From NCBI GenBank assembly GCA_019695115.1, contig JAIBAP010000011.1, forward strand, positions 44,517 to 108,516: 64,000 nucleotides of DNA. Direction: 5' to 3'. The position numbers and the translations under genes were made by a program. Within the stretch, counting starts at the first letter, position 1; each line of letters starts with the position of its first letter. Shown in pieces: positions 7,605-16,164 of this stretch. The notes under the pieces are model-generated. The model was not told the DNA's origin, did not search any database, and worked only from the letters and a program-made list of their open reading frames with translations. The DNA comes from Caldilineales bacterium (GTDB lineage: Bacteria; Chloroflexota; Anaerolineae; J102).

Positions 7605-10412
7605 TCAGCCCATGGCGGGGCAGAGTTCACAGGTTACGATCTCTGCCCCGCGGCTGGGGAGGACGACCACGCCGCCGTCCTCGACCGTAAGCGCCTCCTG
7701 CCGCTCCTCCGCCAGGTTCAGGCGATAGGCCGCCCGGAGCGGGAAAGAAGCAGTGAGGCGCATCTCCACCGACTGGCGCTCCAGGTTGTAGACGCGCACG
7801 ACTAAGCCTCCACCAGCGCTCGTTCGCCGCACGGCGCTCAGGGCCAGCGTGGGCGGGTCGAGGCGGAGGAAGCTCAGGGTGTTGGGGAGAGGGCCGCGGC
7901 GGGGCCAGGGGATGGGTTTGACCTGGGCCGGGTCGTCACGGGTGATGTTCATCTCGCGCAGTTCCAGCCCCTCGTGGGTGTCGGCGCGGGCGAGGAGGAG
8001 CGGGGCGACGTAGTTGTAGGCGGGCTGGTAGACCTCATGCCAGTCTCCGCTGTGGGGCAGGATGGCGTATTCGTAGGTGTAGGGGCCGAGGCACTGGGCG
8101 CCGGGCGTGGGCACCAGGGGCCCGGCGGCGATGCGGCGGGTGAACAGGTCATCGCGGCTGAGCCAGCCCACACTGCGCAGCAGGGTCAGGGCGATCTGCG
8201 TCCCTTCCTGCTCGCGCGTGACTTCGACCGCCGGCAGGCCGCGATTGAGGACGGCCAGGCCCCGCCCTTGTCCTGAGCGTCCCAACCTATGGTTGGGCGT
8301 CGAAGGATCGCTCACATCGGTGAAGGCGCGCTGGTGCATCAACGAGGTCGGGTCTTCGACCCAACCGGCCGCGTCGGGCAGGTCGATGTCACGCGGCATG
8401 ACGGCGAAGGCGGCGTCGACCGTGCACCGCGCCGGGTTCAGCCCGGTGGGGAAGACGACGCTGAGTTTGTGGTCGTGGGCCTGGTTGTCGATGTGGGTGC
8501 TGATGTACAGGCCGGGCCGGTCGCGATAGAGTGTGACTTCGGAGACGATGGGCAGGGCCACGAGCTTGCGGGCGCGGCGCCTGCGGTCGGGGGTGAGGCC
8601 GGCGGGGATGCGCAGGACGCGCTCGATGCGGAAGGTGGCCAGGCAGGGGCCAGATGCCACGAGACTGACAGCGGCGGGCTGGCCGGAAGTGGTGAGGGTC
8701 TGGCTATGGGTGGCGGGGCAGTATGAATACTCGTCGCCGGCGTCGTCCACATCCTGGAAGTGGCCCAGGCCGCGATAGGCCTGGCCGCTGGCTTTGTCGG
8801 TCACGTCCAGGCCGCCATCGGCGGTGATGGTGAAGGCGAGGTGGCGGTTTTCGGCGCCGTCCTCGCGCACTTGCCATTCTCCATCGGCGGCAGGGAAACG
8901 ACTGAAGCCCGCAGTGAGTGCAGCGAACCTGTCGTTACTACGAGGCATACCAGGTTGCGCCCAATAGGCGCGGTAGCCGCAGGCGGGGATGTCGCCGGGG
9001 AAGGCGACGCGCAGCCGGCGTTTGCGGTTGGGCTTGAGCGTCTCCATCCAGAAGACCTGCTCATCGCTCAACACCTGATGGGGGACGACCTGCCCCTGGC
9101 TATCGACAAGCTGGAAATTCTCGGCGGTCGGGTCGTCGAAATCGAAGTCGATGTCGCCGACGACGGTTTCCTGCCGGTCCCAGCCCAGGGGGTTGTAGAC
9201 GAGCAACGGCGTGCCGCTCTGGGCGGTGAAATCGACCTGGCGGGCGAGTTGGCGCAGGCTGTCGCGCACCACGAACTGGCCGATCTGCTCGGCCTGGCCG
9301 AAGCGATAGAGCATCTCCTCGTGCACGGCGTCGATGCCGCTGCCGTAGATGTCGTCGTGGGGGTGGTTCTTCAGCAGCCAGCGCCAGGCCGTCCACATCA
9401 CATCGTCCGTGCCTTCGGGGACGTCGGCGCCGGATAGCCAGGCCAAAGCGGCCAACGGCTCCATATAGCGTTCGAACAGGGTTTCGAGGCGATGGTTGAT
9501 CTGCTTGAGGTGGATGCGCGTGGCGTACACGCCCTGCAGGATCTCGGAGTAGCGGCCCCAGCGGAATTCACCCTCGAAGACGGGCAGCTCGACGCCTGAG
9601 GCGCGCACTCGCTCCAGGTGTTCGCCCAGGGTGCCGTGATAGAAGGCGGTATCCTCGATTTCGGCGTTGGCGCGGGCGATGATCTGGGGGATGGCTGGTT
9701 CGGCCTCGGCGTGGTCGATGCCGTTCATCAGCAGCCGGGCCGGGGTGTTGGACAGCGGTTGGAGCGCGGCCAGGGCCTTGCGGATCTGCGCCAGGGCCAG
9801 GTCTGCGTCGAATTCCATCTGCGAGATATCGCCCCAGTGGATGGGATAGCCGATGTTGGAGATGTTGTGGTAGCCGTAGGGCATCCAGATCGTGGTCACG
9901 GTCGAGCTGTCGGGCGCGCGCCACTCGAATTCTGTGCCCAGGCGCTCGCCCTCGGCCCCCAGCCCTCGCCAGAAGAAGGCATTGTCGATGCCAAAGCCGC
10001 GCAGGATCTGCGGCAATTGCCCGACATGACCGAAGCCATCCGGCACGTAACCGATCTTCATCACGCCACCGTAGTCAAGACCCATGCGATGCCCCAGCAG
10101 CAGGTTGCGGATCAGCGCTTCGGGGCTGACCAGGAACTCGTCGGCCAGCACGTACCACGGGCCGACGCTGATCCGCCCTGCTTTGCTCAAGGCCTGCAGC
10201 TCGCCCGCCCGCTGCGGCCTCACTTCCAGATAGTCTTCCAGCACCGCCATCTGGCCGTCGAGCATGTAGAAGCGGTAGTCGGGCCGGGTGGCCAGCAGAT
10301 CGAGGAGGCGGTCGACCAGGCGCACGAGCCGGATGCGGTATTCCTGAAAGGTGACGTACCAGGCGCGATCCCAATGGGTGTGGCTGACGACGGTGGCGTG
10401 GAGGGATTTCAT
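7605..10412 (-). CDS. Alpha-mannosidase, glycoside hydrolase family 38
   Basis: The 935-aa protein starts with the GH38 signature HTHWDR at residues 11-16 (zinc-binding His). It has PDGFGH at 124-129, whose Asp125 is the expected nucleophile and zinc ligand. The central helical domain and the long C-terminal beta domain of the family follow, and the length is normal. There is no signal peptide, so it should act in the cytoplasm on imported mannosides, consistent with the sugar transporter upstream in the same cluster. Two short palindromic repeat-like inserts interrupt the beta domain in frame (about 8269-8315 and 8934-8948). The gene follows the HigBA pair on the same strand after an 80-base gap and may have its own promoter. 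Confidence 0.88.
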   Translation of the reverse strand: MKSLHATVVSHTHWDRAWYVTFQEYRIRLVRLVDRLLDLLATRPDYRFYMLDGQMAVLEDYLEVRPQRAGELQALSKAGRISVGPWYVLADEFLVSPEALIRNLLLGHRMGLDYGGVMKIGYVPDGFGHVGQLPQILRGFGIDNAFFWRGLGAEGERLGTEFEWRAPDSSTVTTIWMPYGYHNISNIGYPIHWGDISQMEFDADLALAQIRKALAALQPLSNTPARLLMNGIDHAEAEPAIPQIIARANAEIEDTAFYHGTLGEHLERVRASGVELPVFEGEFRWGRYSEILQGVYATRIHLKQINHRLETLFERYMEPLAALAWLSGADVPEGTDDVMWTAWRWLLKNHPHDDIYGSGIDAVHEEMLYRFGQAEQIGQFVVRDSLRQLARQVDFTAQSGTPLLVYNPLGWDRQETVVGDIDFDFDDPTAENFQLVDSQGQVVPHQVLSDEQVFWMETLKPNRKRRLRVAFPGDIPACGYRAYWAQPGMPRSNDRFAALTAGFSRFPAADGEWQVREDGAENRHLAFTITADGGLDVTDKASGQAYRGLGHFQDVDDAGDEYSYCPATHSQTLTTSGQPAAVSLVASGPCLATFRIERVLRIPAGLTPDRRRRARKLVALPIVSEVTLYRDRPGLYISTHIDNQAHDHKLSVVFPTGLNPARCTVDAAFAVMPRDIDLPDAAGWVEDPTSLMHQRAFTDVSDPSTPNHRLGRSGQGRGLAVLNRGLPAVEVTREQEGTQIALTLLRSVGWLSRDDLFTRRIAAGPLVPTPGAQCLGPYTYEYAILPHSGDWHEVYQPAYNYVAPLLLARADTHEGLELREMNITRDDPAQVKPIPWPRRGPLPNTLSFLRLDPPTLALSAVRRTSAGGGLVVRVYNLERQSVEMRLTASFPLRAAYRLNLAEERQEALTVEDGGVVVLPSRGAEIVTCELCPAMG
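8269..8315. repeat. Dispersed palindromic element inside the GH38 gene
   Basis: The block begins CTTGTCCTGAGC, contains CCCAACC-TAT-GGTTGGG, and ends GTCGAAGGATCGC. A related block with the same ends, CTTGTCC and CGAAGGATCGC, lies between genes near 61757-61804. The element is read through in frame by the mannosidase. Confidence 0.45.
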
Positions 10413-10492
10413 GCGTGTCTCTGTGGGGACATCGTGACTTCAATTTAGATGGCGCGTCATAACAGAGCAGTTCCTGCCTTTAGCGTTCTGGA

Positions 10493-10777
10493 CTAGACAA
10501 TTGCTACCCTAAGTTTACGACCAAGTGCAAAGGCGGCTTTCTCCAGCGTCGCCAACGTGGCCGATGCGCTCTCAGGATCTAGGAGTCTATCCACGGCTGC
10601 TCGGCTCGTGTTCATGCGGCGAGCCATTTCCGCTTTCGACAACTGTTGATCCCGCATGAGTTGCTCAATCTGGAAAGCTAATACGCGTTTGACCGCAACC
10701 GCTTCGGCTTCCGCCAGAAGGCCTTCTTCCTCGAGGAAATCGTCCAGGCTACTGCCCAAATGCTGTTCGTTCATCAT
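10493..10777 (-). CDS. HigA-like antitoxin (XRE helix-turn-helix)
   Basis: The 94-aa protein begins MMNEQHLGSS at the ATG at 10777. Its centre, LSKAEMARRMNTSRAAVDRL, is a typical XRE helix-turn-helix: the Gln of the usual xQxxLA motif is replaced by KAEMA, then NTSRAAV forms the recognition helix. It lies 7 bases after the toxin gene, in the toxin-first order of HigBA systems. It should bind its toxin and repress the pair's promoter. A longer reading frame reaches 10894 but overlaps the toxin gene and looks non-coding. Confidence 0.8.
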   Translation of the reverse strand: MMNEQHLGSSLDDFLEEEGLLAEAEAVAVKRVLAFQIEQLMRDQQLSKAEMARRMNTSRAAVDRLLDPESASATLATLEKAAFALGRKLRVAIV

Positions 10778-10784
10778 CGTGAGT

Positions 10785-11129
10785 TCATCCGCGTAAGGAT
10801 TGAAATCGCTGCCTGGCCAACTGCAAATCGCTATCAGGCGTTTTCTGCGATTGCTTGATGAAGCCATGCAGCAGGACCATCGTGTCGTCATCAACAGTGA
10901 AGATGACGCGTGCGATGCGGTTGGGAAGATGCGATCGAACTTCCCACAGGCCGGCCTCGAGCTTGCGAATCAAGGGCATGCCCAAAGGCCAACCATACTG
11001 CGCCGTTTTCAGATCATCGCCAATGATCCTTCGCTCTTCTGCCGGCAGAGCCTTGAGCCAATCACGCACTGGCTCATTGCCTGCAGACGATCGATAGAAA
11101 AGCACACGCAAGCGCGCTTCATCTTCCAT
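10785..11129 (-). CDS. RelE/HigB-like toxin (phage Gp49-like family)
   Basis: This 114-aa protein matches the RelE-type toxins of the Gp49-like family: FYRSSAGNEPVRDWLKALP near the N-terminus, then a central LEAGLWEVRSHLPNRIARVIFT strand pattern and LLHGFIKQSQKTP near the end. Such toxins cut mRNA, usually on the ribosome. The antitoxin gene follows 7 bases downstream. The pair is inserted between a URO-D gene and the mannosidase gene, so it probably arrived as a mobile module. Confidence 0.85.
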   Translation of the reverse strand: MEDEARLRVLFYRSSAGNEPVRDWLKALPAEERRIIGDDLKTAQYGWPLGMPLIRKLEAGLWEVRSHLPNRIARVIFTVDDDTMVLLHGFIKQSQKTPDSDLQLARQRFQSLRG

Positions 11130-11134
11130 ATAGC

Positions 11135-11147
11135 TAGTGTATCACTA
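11135..11147 (-). promoter_or_regulatory. Candidate operator of the HigBA pair
   Basis: TAGTG-TAT-CACTA is a perfect 5-base inverted repeat six bases upstream of the toxin ATG (11129). An operator at this place is expected because HigA-type antitoxins autorepress. No convincing -35/-10 pair was found. Confidence 0.4.
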
Positions 11148-11192
11148 TTGGTACATGAGACCCAAAACCAGCAGAGTCAGCGCGGATGGGCG

Positions 11193-12260
11193 CTACGCAA
11201 TCGGGTAGCGGCCGTATTCCCGGCAGGCCCGCACCATCGCCAGGACATTCTCGACCTGGCAGTAGGCGGCGATGGAGTTGCTGCTGGAGAGGATGTAGCC
11301 GCCGCCGGGCGCGACCTGGCGGATGGTGTCGCGGGTCAGGCGCGACACCTCATCGGGCGTGCCAGCGGCGAGTTTGTCCACGTCGATGTTGCCGACCAGG
11401 GTCAGGCGCCGGCCCTGCGCCGGATCAGCGAAACGGCGTTTGAGGGCGACGATGTCCACGGCGTCCGGCTCGATGGGGTGGAGGGCGTTCATGCCCAAGG
11501 AGAGCAGGTCATCCAGCACGGCCAGGAAGTTGCCGTCGGTGTGGAAAATCCAGGGGAGGGTGATGGCCTCGGCCACGCGGCGCCAGTAGGGCATGAACAG
11601 GCTGCGAAAGGTCTGAGGCGAAATCATCAGCCCGGTCCTGAAGGCGATGTCGTCGCCTGCCCAGACGAAATCGAAGCCGAGGGCGCAGATGTGCTTGACC
11701 GCCCGGCTGTACCAATCGGTGTAGATGTCGAAGAGCGTTTCCGGCACGTAGGGGTCGTCGTAGAGGGCGTAGGCGAAGTTGTCCCAGCCCATGCTCAGCA
11801 CCACCGGGTCCGAGCCGAGGTTGATGAAGCAGCCGATGGCATAGCCCAGGGGCCGATAACGGGCCAGGAAGGCGCGGGCGGGTTCGTAGATGCTGGGGTC
11901 GTCCGGGTCGGGGAGATCGACCAGCGCCAGGTCGGCGCGCTGCTTGATCATGCCGTCCACGAAGAAGGTGTTGCCATCGGACACCCGGCCCACGAAGTAG
12001 ATGCGCGGCTGGATGCTCATGCAGAAGCCGTCCAGACCGAGGGCTTGGGCCAGGTCGGCGGGGTCGTATTTGTGCCCGCCGAAGTAGGCGCAGGTGACGG
12101 GCAGCGAGCCAGACACGAAGGCCGGTTCGGGGGAGGGCGGCCGGCCGAGCAGCCGCAGGCCGAAGGCTTCGGCCACGTACAGTTCCATGAACGGCACGCG
12201 GTCGGGTATGCCGCCGTTCAGGGCGGTGAGGACGCGTTCGCGGGAGGTCATTTCGGTCAT
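11193..12260 (-). CDS. Uroporphyrinogen decarboxylase-fold protein (methyltransferase-like) 1
   Basis: The 355-aa protein starts MTEMTSRERVLTALNGGIPDRVPF, the standard N-terminus of the URO-D/MtaA/CmuA superfamily. In the place of the zinc motif HxCG it has HTDG (FHTDGNFLAVLDDL), so the Cys ligand of corrinoid methyltransferases is missing. It ends with the family stretch GGGYILSSSNSIAAYCQVENV. It is unlikely to be true heme-pathway HemE, since it sits in a sugar cluster with two paralogs and no heme genes. A methyl transfer or demethylation role is inferred from the superfamily. The ATG at 12260 is chosen because upstream codons fall in repeat sequence. Confidence 0.75.
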   Translation of the reverse strand: MTEMTSRERVLTALNGGIPDRVPFMELYVAEAFGLRLLGRPPSPEPAFVSGSLPVTCAYFGGHKYDPADLAQALGLDGFCMSIQPRIYFVGRVSDGNTFFVDGMIKQRADLALVDLPDPDDPSIYEPARAFLARYRPLGYAIGCFINLGSDPVVLSMGWDNFAYALYDDPYVPETLFDIYTDWYSRAVKHICALGFDFVWAGDDIAFRTGLMISPQTFRSLFMPYWRRVAEAITLPWIFHTDGNFLAVLDDLLSLGMNALHPIEPDAVDIVALKRRFADPAQGRRLTLVGNIDVDKLAAGTPDEVSRLTRDTIRQVAPGGGYILSSSNSIAAYCQVENVLAMVRACREYGRYPIA

Positions 12261-12573
12261 AGCGCAACGTTTTGGTATTACAGCCGTAGTCAACACAAAG
12301 ACACGAAGATCACAAAGAAAACACAAAGTATGATCTTTATCGCCTTCTTTGTGTGATCTTTGTGCCCTTTGAGCCTTTGTGTTTTTCTCTTTCTGATGGC
12401 AAAAAAAACAATCCGTGTTCTTCCGTGTTTATCCGTGTCCAAAACCATGCCCGGCCAGCAAGTTCACGATACTTGGGACACGGATCGAAGCCGATTCACA
12501 CGGATTTTCAACACAAAGTCATCGCTCCAATCCGTGTTCTTCCGGGTTTATCCGTGTCCAAAAACATGCCCGG
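12261..12573. repeat. Intergenic repeat block (CACAAAG and TCCGTGTTCT types)
   Basis: No gene is seen here. Positions 12291-12328 are variants of ACACAAAG and 12343-12382 are their complements, so the two parts can pair. Two near-identical 48-base copies follow at 12410-12457 and 12529-12576, 119 bases apart, built on TCCGTGTTCT and TCCGTGTTTA units. The second copy runs into the stop codon of the GH31 gene. Confidence 0.7.
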
Positions 12574-14988
12574 CTAGGGGACGGACAGCAGGCGAAGGGT
12601 GGTTGGCTCGGGTCGGGAGGGAAACGATAGTTGGATGACGCCGCTCGACCCGACCTGCACCGGCAGGTCGGCGCCGGCAACCCGGAAGGCCGCGCCCGGC
12701 GCCAGGTGAAAGCGGACGATCGTTCGCCGGGCAGGGCCGCCGGCCGAGGTCAGGGTCAGGCCGGAGTCGTCGTGCGTGCAGGCGATGTCGGTGGCGCCTT
12801 CGTCTTCGTACAGGCGATAGCTGGAGTGGCCGTGCGGGTGGATGTCGAGGATGAGCGGGTCGAGCAGGCCGGCGGGGAGGCGGTTGGCGGGTGGGATCAT
12901 CGGCACGATGGCGCCGCCGCGCACGAACAACGGCAGGGTGTCCAGGGCGGCGTGTATGGCGAGGGTGGCCGGGCCAGCGGTCGGAGCGCTCGCAGCGGTC
13001 GGAGCGCTCGCAGCGCTCCGACCGCTCCAGTAGTCGATCCAGCGGCCCGCCGGCAGATAGACGCTGCGCCGGCCGCTTTCGTCGTAGATCGGGGCCGCCA
13101 ACAGCCAGGGGCCGAGCATGAACTGCAGGTCTTTGTCGTAGGTGTTGGGGTCGTCGGGGAAGGCCAGGGGCATGGCCCGCAGCACGGGCAGGCCGGTGCG
13201 GGCGGCTTCGTGGGCGCAGGAGTAGAGGTAGGGGAAGAGCTGGTAGCGCAGGCGGGCGTAGCGGCGGAAGATGGCGGTGGCCTCCTCGCCGAAGAACCAC
13301 GGTTCGCGCTGCGTCTCGCCGTGGCAACGAGCGTGCGAGCAGAGCAGGCCGAACTGCGCCCAGCGGATGTAGAGTTCGGGCGAGGGATGGCCGCGGTAGC
13401 CGCCGATGTCGTTGCTCCAGAAGGGCACGCCCGACAGCCCCAGGCTGAGGCCGCCGCGCAGGGTGAAAGCCAGACTGTCCCAGGTGCAGGCCGGGTCGCC
13501 CGACCAGCAGGTGGGATAGCGCTGGCTGCCGGCGTAGCCCGACCGCCCCCATACGATCCCCGCGCCCTCGACTTCCGCCGTGACCTCGAAGGCGACCTGG
13601 TTGTAGAGCAGGGGATAGAGATTGTGCATCTCGGCCCCGGTCATGCCGTTGGCGAAGACGGCGTCGGCGGGGATGTCCTCGCCGAAATCGGTTTTGTAAA
13701 CGTCGATGCCGGTCTGCAAAGCCGCCCGCATCAGCGATTTGTACCAGGCGACCGCTTCTGGATGGGTCAGGTCGATGATGGCGACGGGCGCGTTCCACGA
13801 AGTCTCGCGGCTGGCGACCTGCGTGACATGGCCGGGGAGCGTGGACAAGGACAGGCCGTAGTCGATGACATAGACCGAGCCATCCGGTCTGCGGGCGAAG
13901 TAGCCTTTGGCCGCTCCCGCCGCGTACAGGTCGCTCTCGACCGAGACATAGGGGTGCTGCCAGACGCTGAGCTTGAGGCCCTGCCGGTGCAAATCCTCGG
14001 CGAAGCGTTCGGGTTCGGGAAAAGCCTGGCGATCCCACGCGAAATCGGCGTACTGGCGCCAGCGCATCCACCACGGATCGACATGGATGACATCGCCAGG
14101 GATGTCATGCTCGGTCAGCCCGGCCGCCAGGCCCCGGATGGCAGCCTCATCCCGATAGACGCCGCTGCCCGAAAGCCACAGCCCGAACGACCACCTGGGC
14201 GGGACTGGCGCCCGGCCGGTGAGGGCGGTGTAGCGCTCGAGGATGGCGGCGGGGGCGGGGCCGTGGATGAGATAGAGGTCGAGATAGGGGCCGTCGATGG
14301 CCAGGGTGTAGGTCTCGCACGACTCTGTGCCCAGGTCGTAGGCGATGCGGCGGCCGGTGTTCAGGAACAGGCCGTAGCCACGGGTGCTGATCAACAGCGG
14401 CACGTTTTTGTAGGCGCGCTCGCCGGCCGCGCCCAACGCATCCGCCGTCCACGAGACCAGCCGCTGCCCGACCTTGTCCAGCGGCGTGAACTTCTCGCCC
14501 AGGCCGAAGATATGCTCGTCCGGCCAGAGGTGGAAGGACTCGGTCATCTGCTCGACCCGGCCCTCGTCGCCCCGCCTGAACCCCAGTGGGCGGATGAACA
14601 GCCGGTCGAGGCCATCGACGTCGAAGGGGTTCTCGCGGCAGACCACCTGCCCCTCGCGGCTGCGAAAGGAGACGCACCACGGTTCGCGCCCGATCTCAAG
14701 CGCCAGGCTCGGCCCGCGCGCGCTCAGCCCTGCGGGCGTCTCCTCCACCTCAAGTCTCACCGCCGGCCCGACCTCGCCCACCACCAGCGGCAGGGCCGGC
14801 AGTGCGCCCCCGTCCGGCGTGCAGGTGAGGCGCCAGATTTCCGGCGATTCGGCGCTGAAGATGACGTCGATCCTGTTCCCGGCCGAGGTCTCGGCGACAG
14901 CCACCACGCGATTGCCTTCGGCGCGCCAGCCAGTCAGCCGGGTGGCAAACTCGAAGCCGGGGATGGGGTTGAGGAGGGATTTGGGCAT
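12574..14988 (-). CDS. Alpha-glucosidase/alpha-xylosidase, glycoside hydrolase family 31
   Basis: The 804-aa protein has the GH31 layout: N-terminal beta domain, a TIM barrel with DVIHVDPWWMRWRQYADF, and the catalytic region GIDVYKTDFGED whose nucleophile is Asp434. CWSGDPACTWDSLAFTLRGG is the usual stretch near the acid/base region. There is no signal peptide, so it acts on imported oligosaccharides. Alpha-glucosidase and alpha-xylosidase cannot be separated here, although the motif KTDFGE is common in xylosidases (YicI-like). A 51-base REP palindrome (12976-13026) is inserted in frame at about residues 655-671 and adds Ala/Ser/Pro-rich residues. The URO-D gene 2 stop is 6 bases upstream of the ATG at 14988, so the genes are probably cotranscribed. 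Confidence 0.9.
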   Translation of the reverse strand: MPKSLLNPIPGFEFATRLTGWRAEGNRVVAVAETSAGNRIDVIFSAESPEIWRLTCTPDGGALPALPLVVGEVGPAVRLEVEETPAGLSARGPSLALEIGREPWCVSFRSREGQVVCRENPFDVDGLDRLFIRPLGFRRGDEGRVEQMTESFHLWPDEHIFGLGEKFTPLDKVGQRLVSWTADALGAAGERAYKNVPLLISTRGYGLFLNTGRRIAYDLGTESCETYTLAIDGPYLDLYLIHGPAPAAILERYTALTGRAPVPPRWSFGLWLSGSGVYRDEAAIRGLAAGLTEHDIPGDVIHVDPWWMRWRQYADFAWDRQAFPEPERFAEDLHRQGLKLSVWQHPYVSVESDLYAAGAAKGYFARRPDGSVYVIDYGLSLSTLPGHVTQVASRETSWNAPVAIIDLTHPEAVAWYKSLMRAALQTGIDVYKTDFGEDIPADAVFANGMTGAEMHNLYPLLYNQVAFEVTAEVEGAGIVWGRSGYAGSQRYPTCWSGDPACTWDSLAFTLRGGLSLGLSGVPFWSNDIGGYRGHPSPELYIRWAQFGLLCSHARCHGETQREPWFFGEEATAIFRRYARLRYQLFPYLYSCAHEAARTGLPVLRAMPLAFPDDPNTYDKDLQFMLGPWLLAAPIYDESGRRSVYLPAGRWIDYWSGRSAASAPTAASAPTAGPATLAIHAALDTLPLFVRGGAIVPMIPPANRLPAGLLDPLILDIHPHGHSSYRLYEDEGATDIACTHDDSGLTLTSAGGPARRTIVRFHLAPGAAFRVAGADLPVQVGSSGVIQLSFPSRPEPTTLRLLSVP
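12976..13026. repeat. REP palindrome inserted in the GH31 coding sequence
   Basis: AGCGGTCGGAGCGCT occurs at 12976-12990 and again at 12994-13008, and its exact reverse complement is at 13012-13026, with CGC between the parts. The same 15-base arm occurs inside the transposase gene at 63541-63573 and, with one base changed, in the array at 62961-63105. The 51-base length keeps the glucosidase frame open. Confidence 0.85.
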
Positions 14989-14994
14989 GAGCGT

Positions 14995-16164
14995 CTACGA
15001 GAGCAGGCCATAAACTTCGTCCAGGTCGGTCTCCGGCCAATCGTCGTCGATCATGCCGTTGGTGACATCGACATGGATGAAAAGGCCGCGGTTCGTGGGG
15101 GCCGCAGCCCGGATCTTGCGCACATAGTCGGCCATGCCGTCGAAATGGATGTCGCGGTGCAGCCCGACGCGACAGGCCAGCACGACCTTGCCGCCGAACC
15201 GCGCGGCCACCGGCCCGAACGGCGCTTCGCTGGCGCCGAACTCCAACCCGCGCAGATTCCGCACCCGCTCCAGGCTGGGGAACTGGTGCAGCCAGTTGCC
15301 GCAGGAGTGGATGTAGACGCCGCCGAAGGCGTCGGCCAGTTGGTTGAGATACGGCACCGAGAACTCGTCGTGGTCGCGGGCCGAGATCATCACGCATTCG
15401 TCGTTGCTGACCGAGACGCCCCAGCCGTCGGGCATCCACGGCTGGAAAAGCGCCGGCGTGAAATCCTCGTCCGCCGCCGCCCGCTGCGCTCGCACGACCG
15501 CGATCGTGAAGTCGGTGACCAGTTGCAGCAGGTGGTGGACGGCGTCGGGGTGGGTGCGCAGGGCCAGCAGGAAGTTGTTGTGGCCCATGATCAGGGCGCT
15601 GCTATCGATTGGCCCCTGGATGTCGGTCATACGGATGGGGTAGGCGCCGTGCGTTTGCTGGCGGAAGAAGCGGGTGTAGGCCAGGATGCGGCCCAACTCG
15701 CCGTCCGTGATCGCCGGCATCTTCAGGTCGTAGATGGCCTCGGGGTCGTCGCCGATGGCCGGGCGCACGGCCGGGAAGTCGCGCTCCCACCACACCACCG
15801 GGCAGCCGAAGGCGGAGGGGATGCCGACGACGCCGAGGGTGGGGCAAAGCGCCGGCACGAAATCGCCCCGCAAGGCCAGTTGGCCCCGGATTTCGGCCAG
15901 CTGCGCGGCCAGGAATTTGGCCGGGTCGGTCAGACGGTCGCGCACCGTGTCGGCGCCCTCGGTCGAGAACAAGGCCGAGCGCACGGGTTCACCCCCGCGC
16001 AGCCGGGGGCCGGTATAGCCGATGAGGAAACCCGGCCGCTCGTCGTTCTCCAACTGCCACAGCCGCTGCAAGAACGCCCGGCTGGCCTCGATCCGCTCGA
16101 CCTCCGGCCTCTGCCCTCCGACCTCTGCCCTCTGATCTCTGACCTCTGCTCTCTGGCCGCTCAT
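14995..16164 (-). CDS. Uroporphyrinogen decarboxylase-fold protein (methyltransferase-like) 2
   Basis: From the ATG at 16164 the product is 389 aa. It overlaps the stop of the ferritin-like gene by four bases (ATGA), so translation is probably coupled. The motif IHSCGNWLHQF supplies the His and Cys of the HxCG zinc motif seen in MtaA/CmuA-type methyltransferases. The C-terminus GLFIHVDVTNGMIDDDW departs from HemE. The first 20 or so residues (RAEVRDQRAEVGGQRPEVE) are translated from a seven-base tandem repeat at about 16098-16157, so the real domain begins at about residue 22 (ERIEASRAFLQRL). The role is inferred as methyl transfer or demethylation within the sugar pathway. Confidence 0.72.
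   Translation of the reverse strand: MSGQRAEVRDQRAEVGGQRPEVERIEASRAFLQRLWQLENDERPGFLIGYTGPRLRGGEPVRSALFSTEGADTVRDRLTDPAKFLAAQLAEIRGQLALRGDFVPALCPTLGVVGIPSAFGCPVVWWERDFPAVRPAIGDDPEAIYDLKMPAITDGELGRILAYTRFFRQQTHGAYPIRMTDIQGPIDSSALIMGHNNFLLALRTHPDAVHHLLQLVTDFTIAVVRAQRAAADEDFTPALFQPWMPDGWGVSVSNDECVMISARDHDEFSVPYLNQLADAFGGVYIHSCGNWLHQFPSLERVRNLRGLEFGASEAPFGPVAARFGGKVVLACRVGLHRDIHFDGMADYVRKIRAAAPTNRGLFIHVDVTNGMIDDDWPETDLDEVYGLLS
16098..16157. repeat. Heptanucleotide array CTCTGAC/CTCTGCC within the start of a gene
   Basis: Variants of CTCTGAC, CTCTGCC, CTCTGAT and CTCCGAC follow each other with a period of seven bases. They lie across the 5' end of URO-D gene 2 and are translated on the minus strand as repeated RAEV units. 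Confidence 0.75.

Noticed and set aside
10493..10502. A copy of CTAGACAATT as in the site-2 protease operator
   Set aside because: It is the last codons and stop of the HigA-like gene, with no second copy at helical spacing, so it may be chance.
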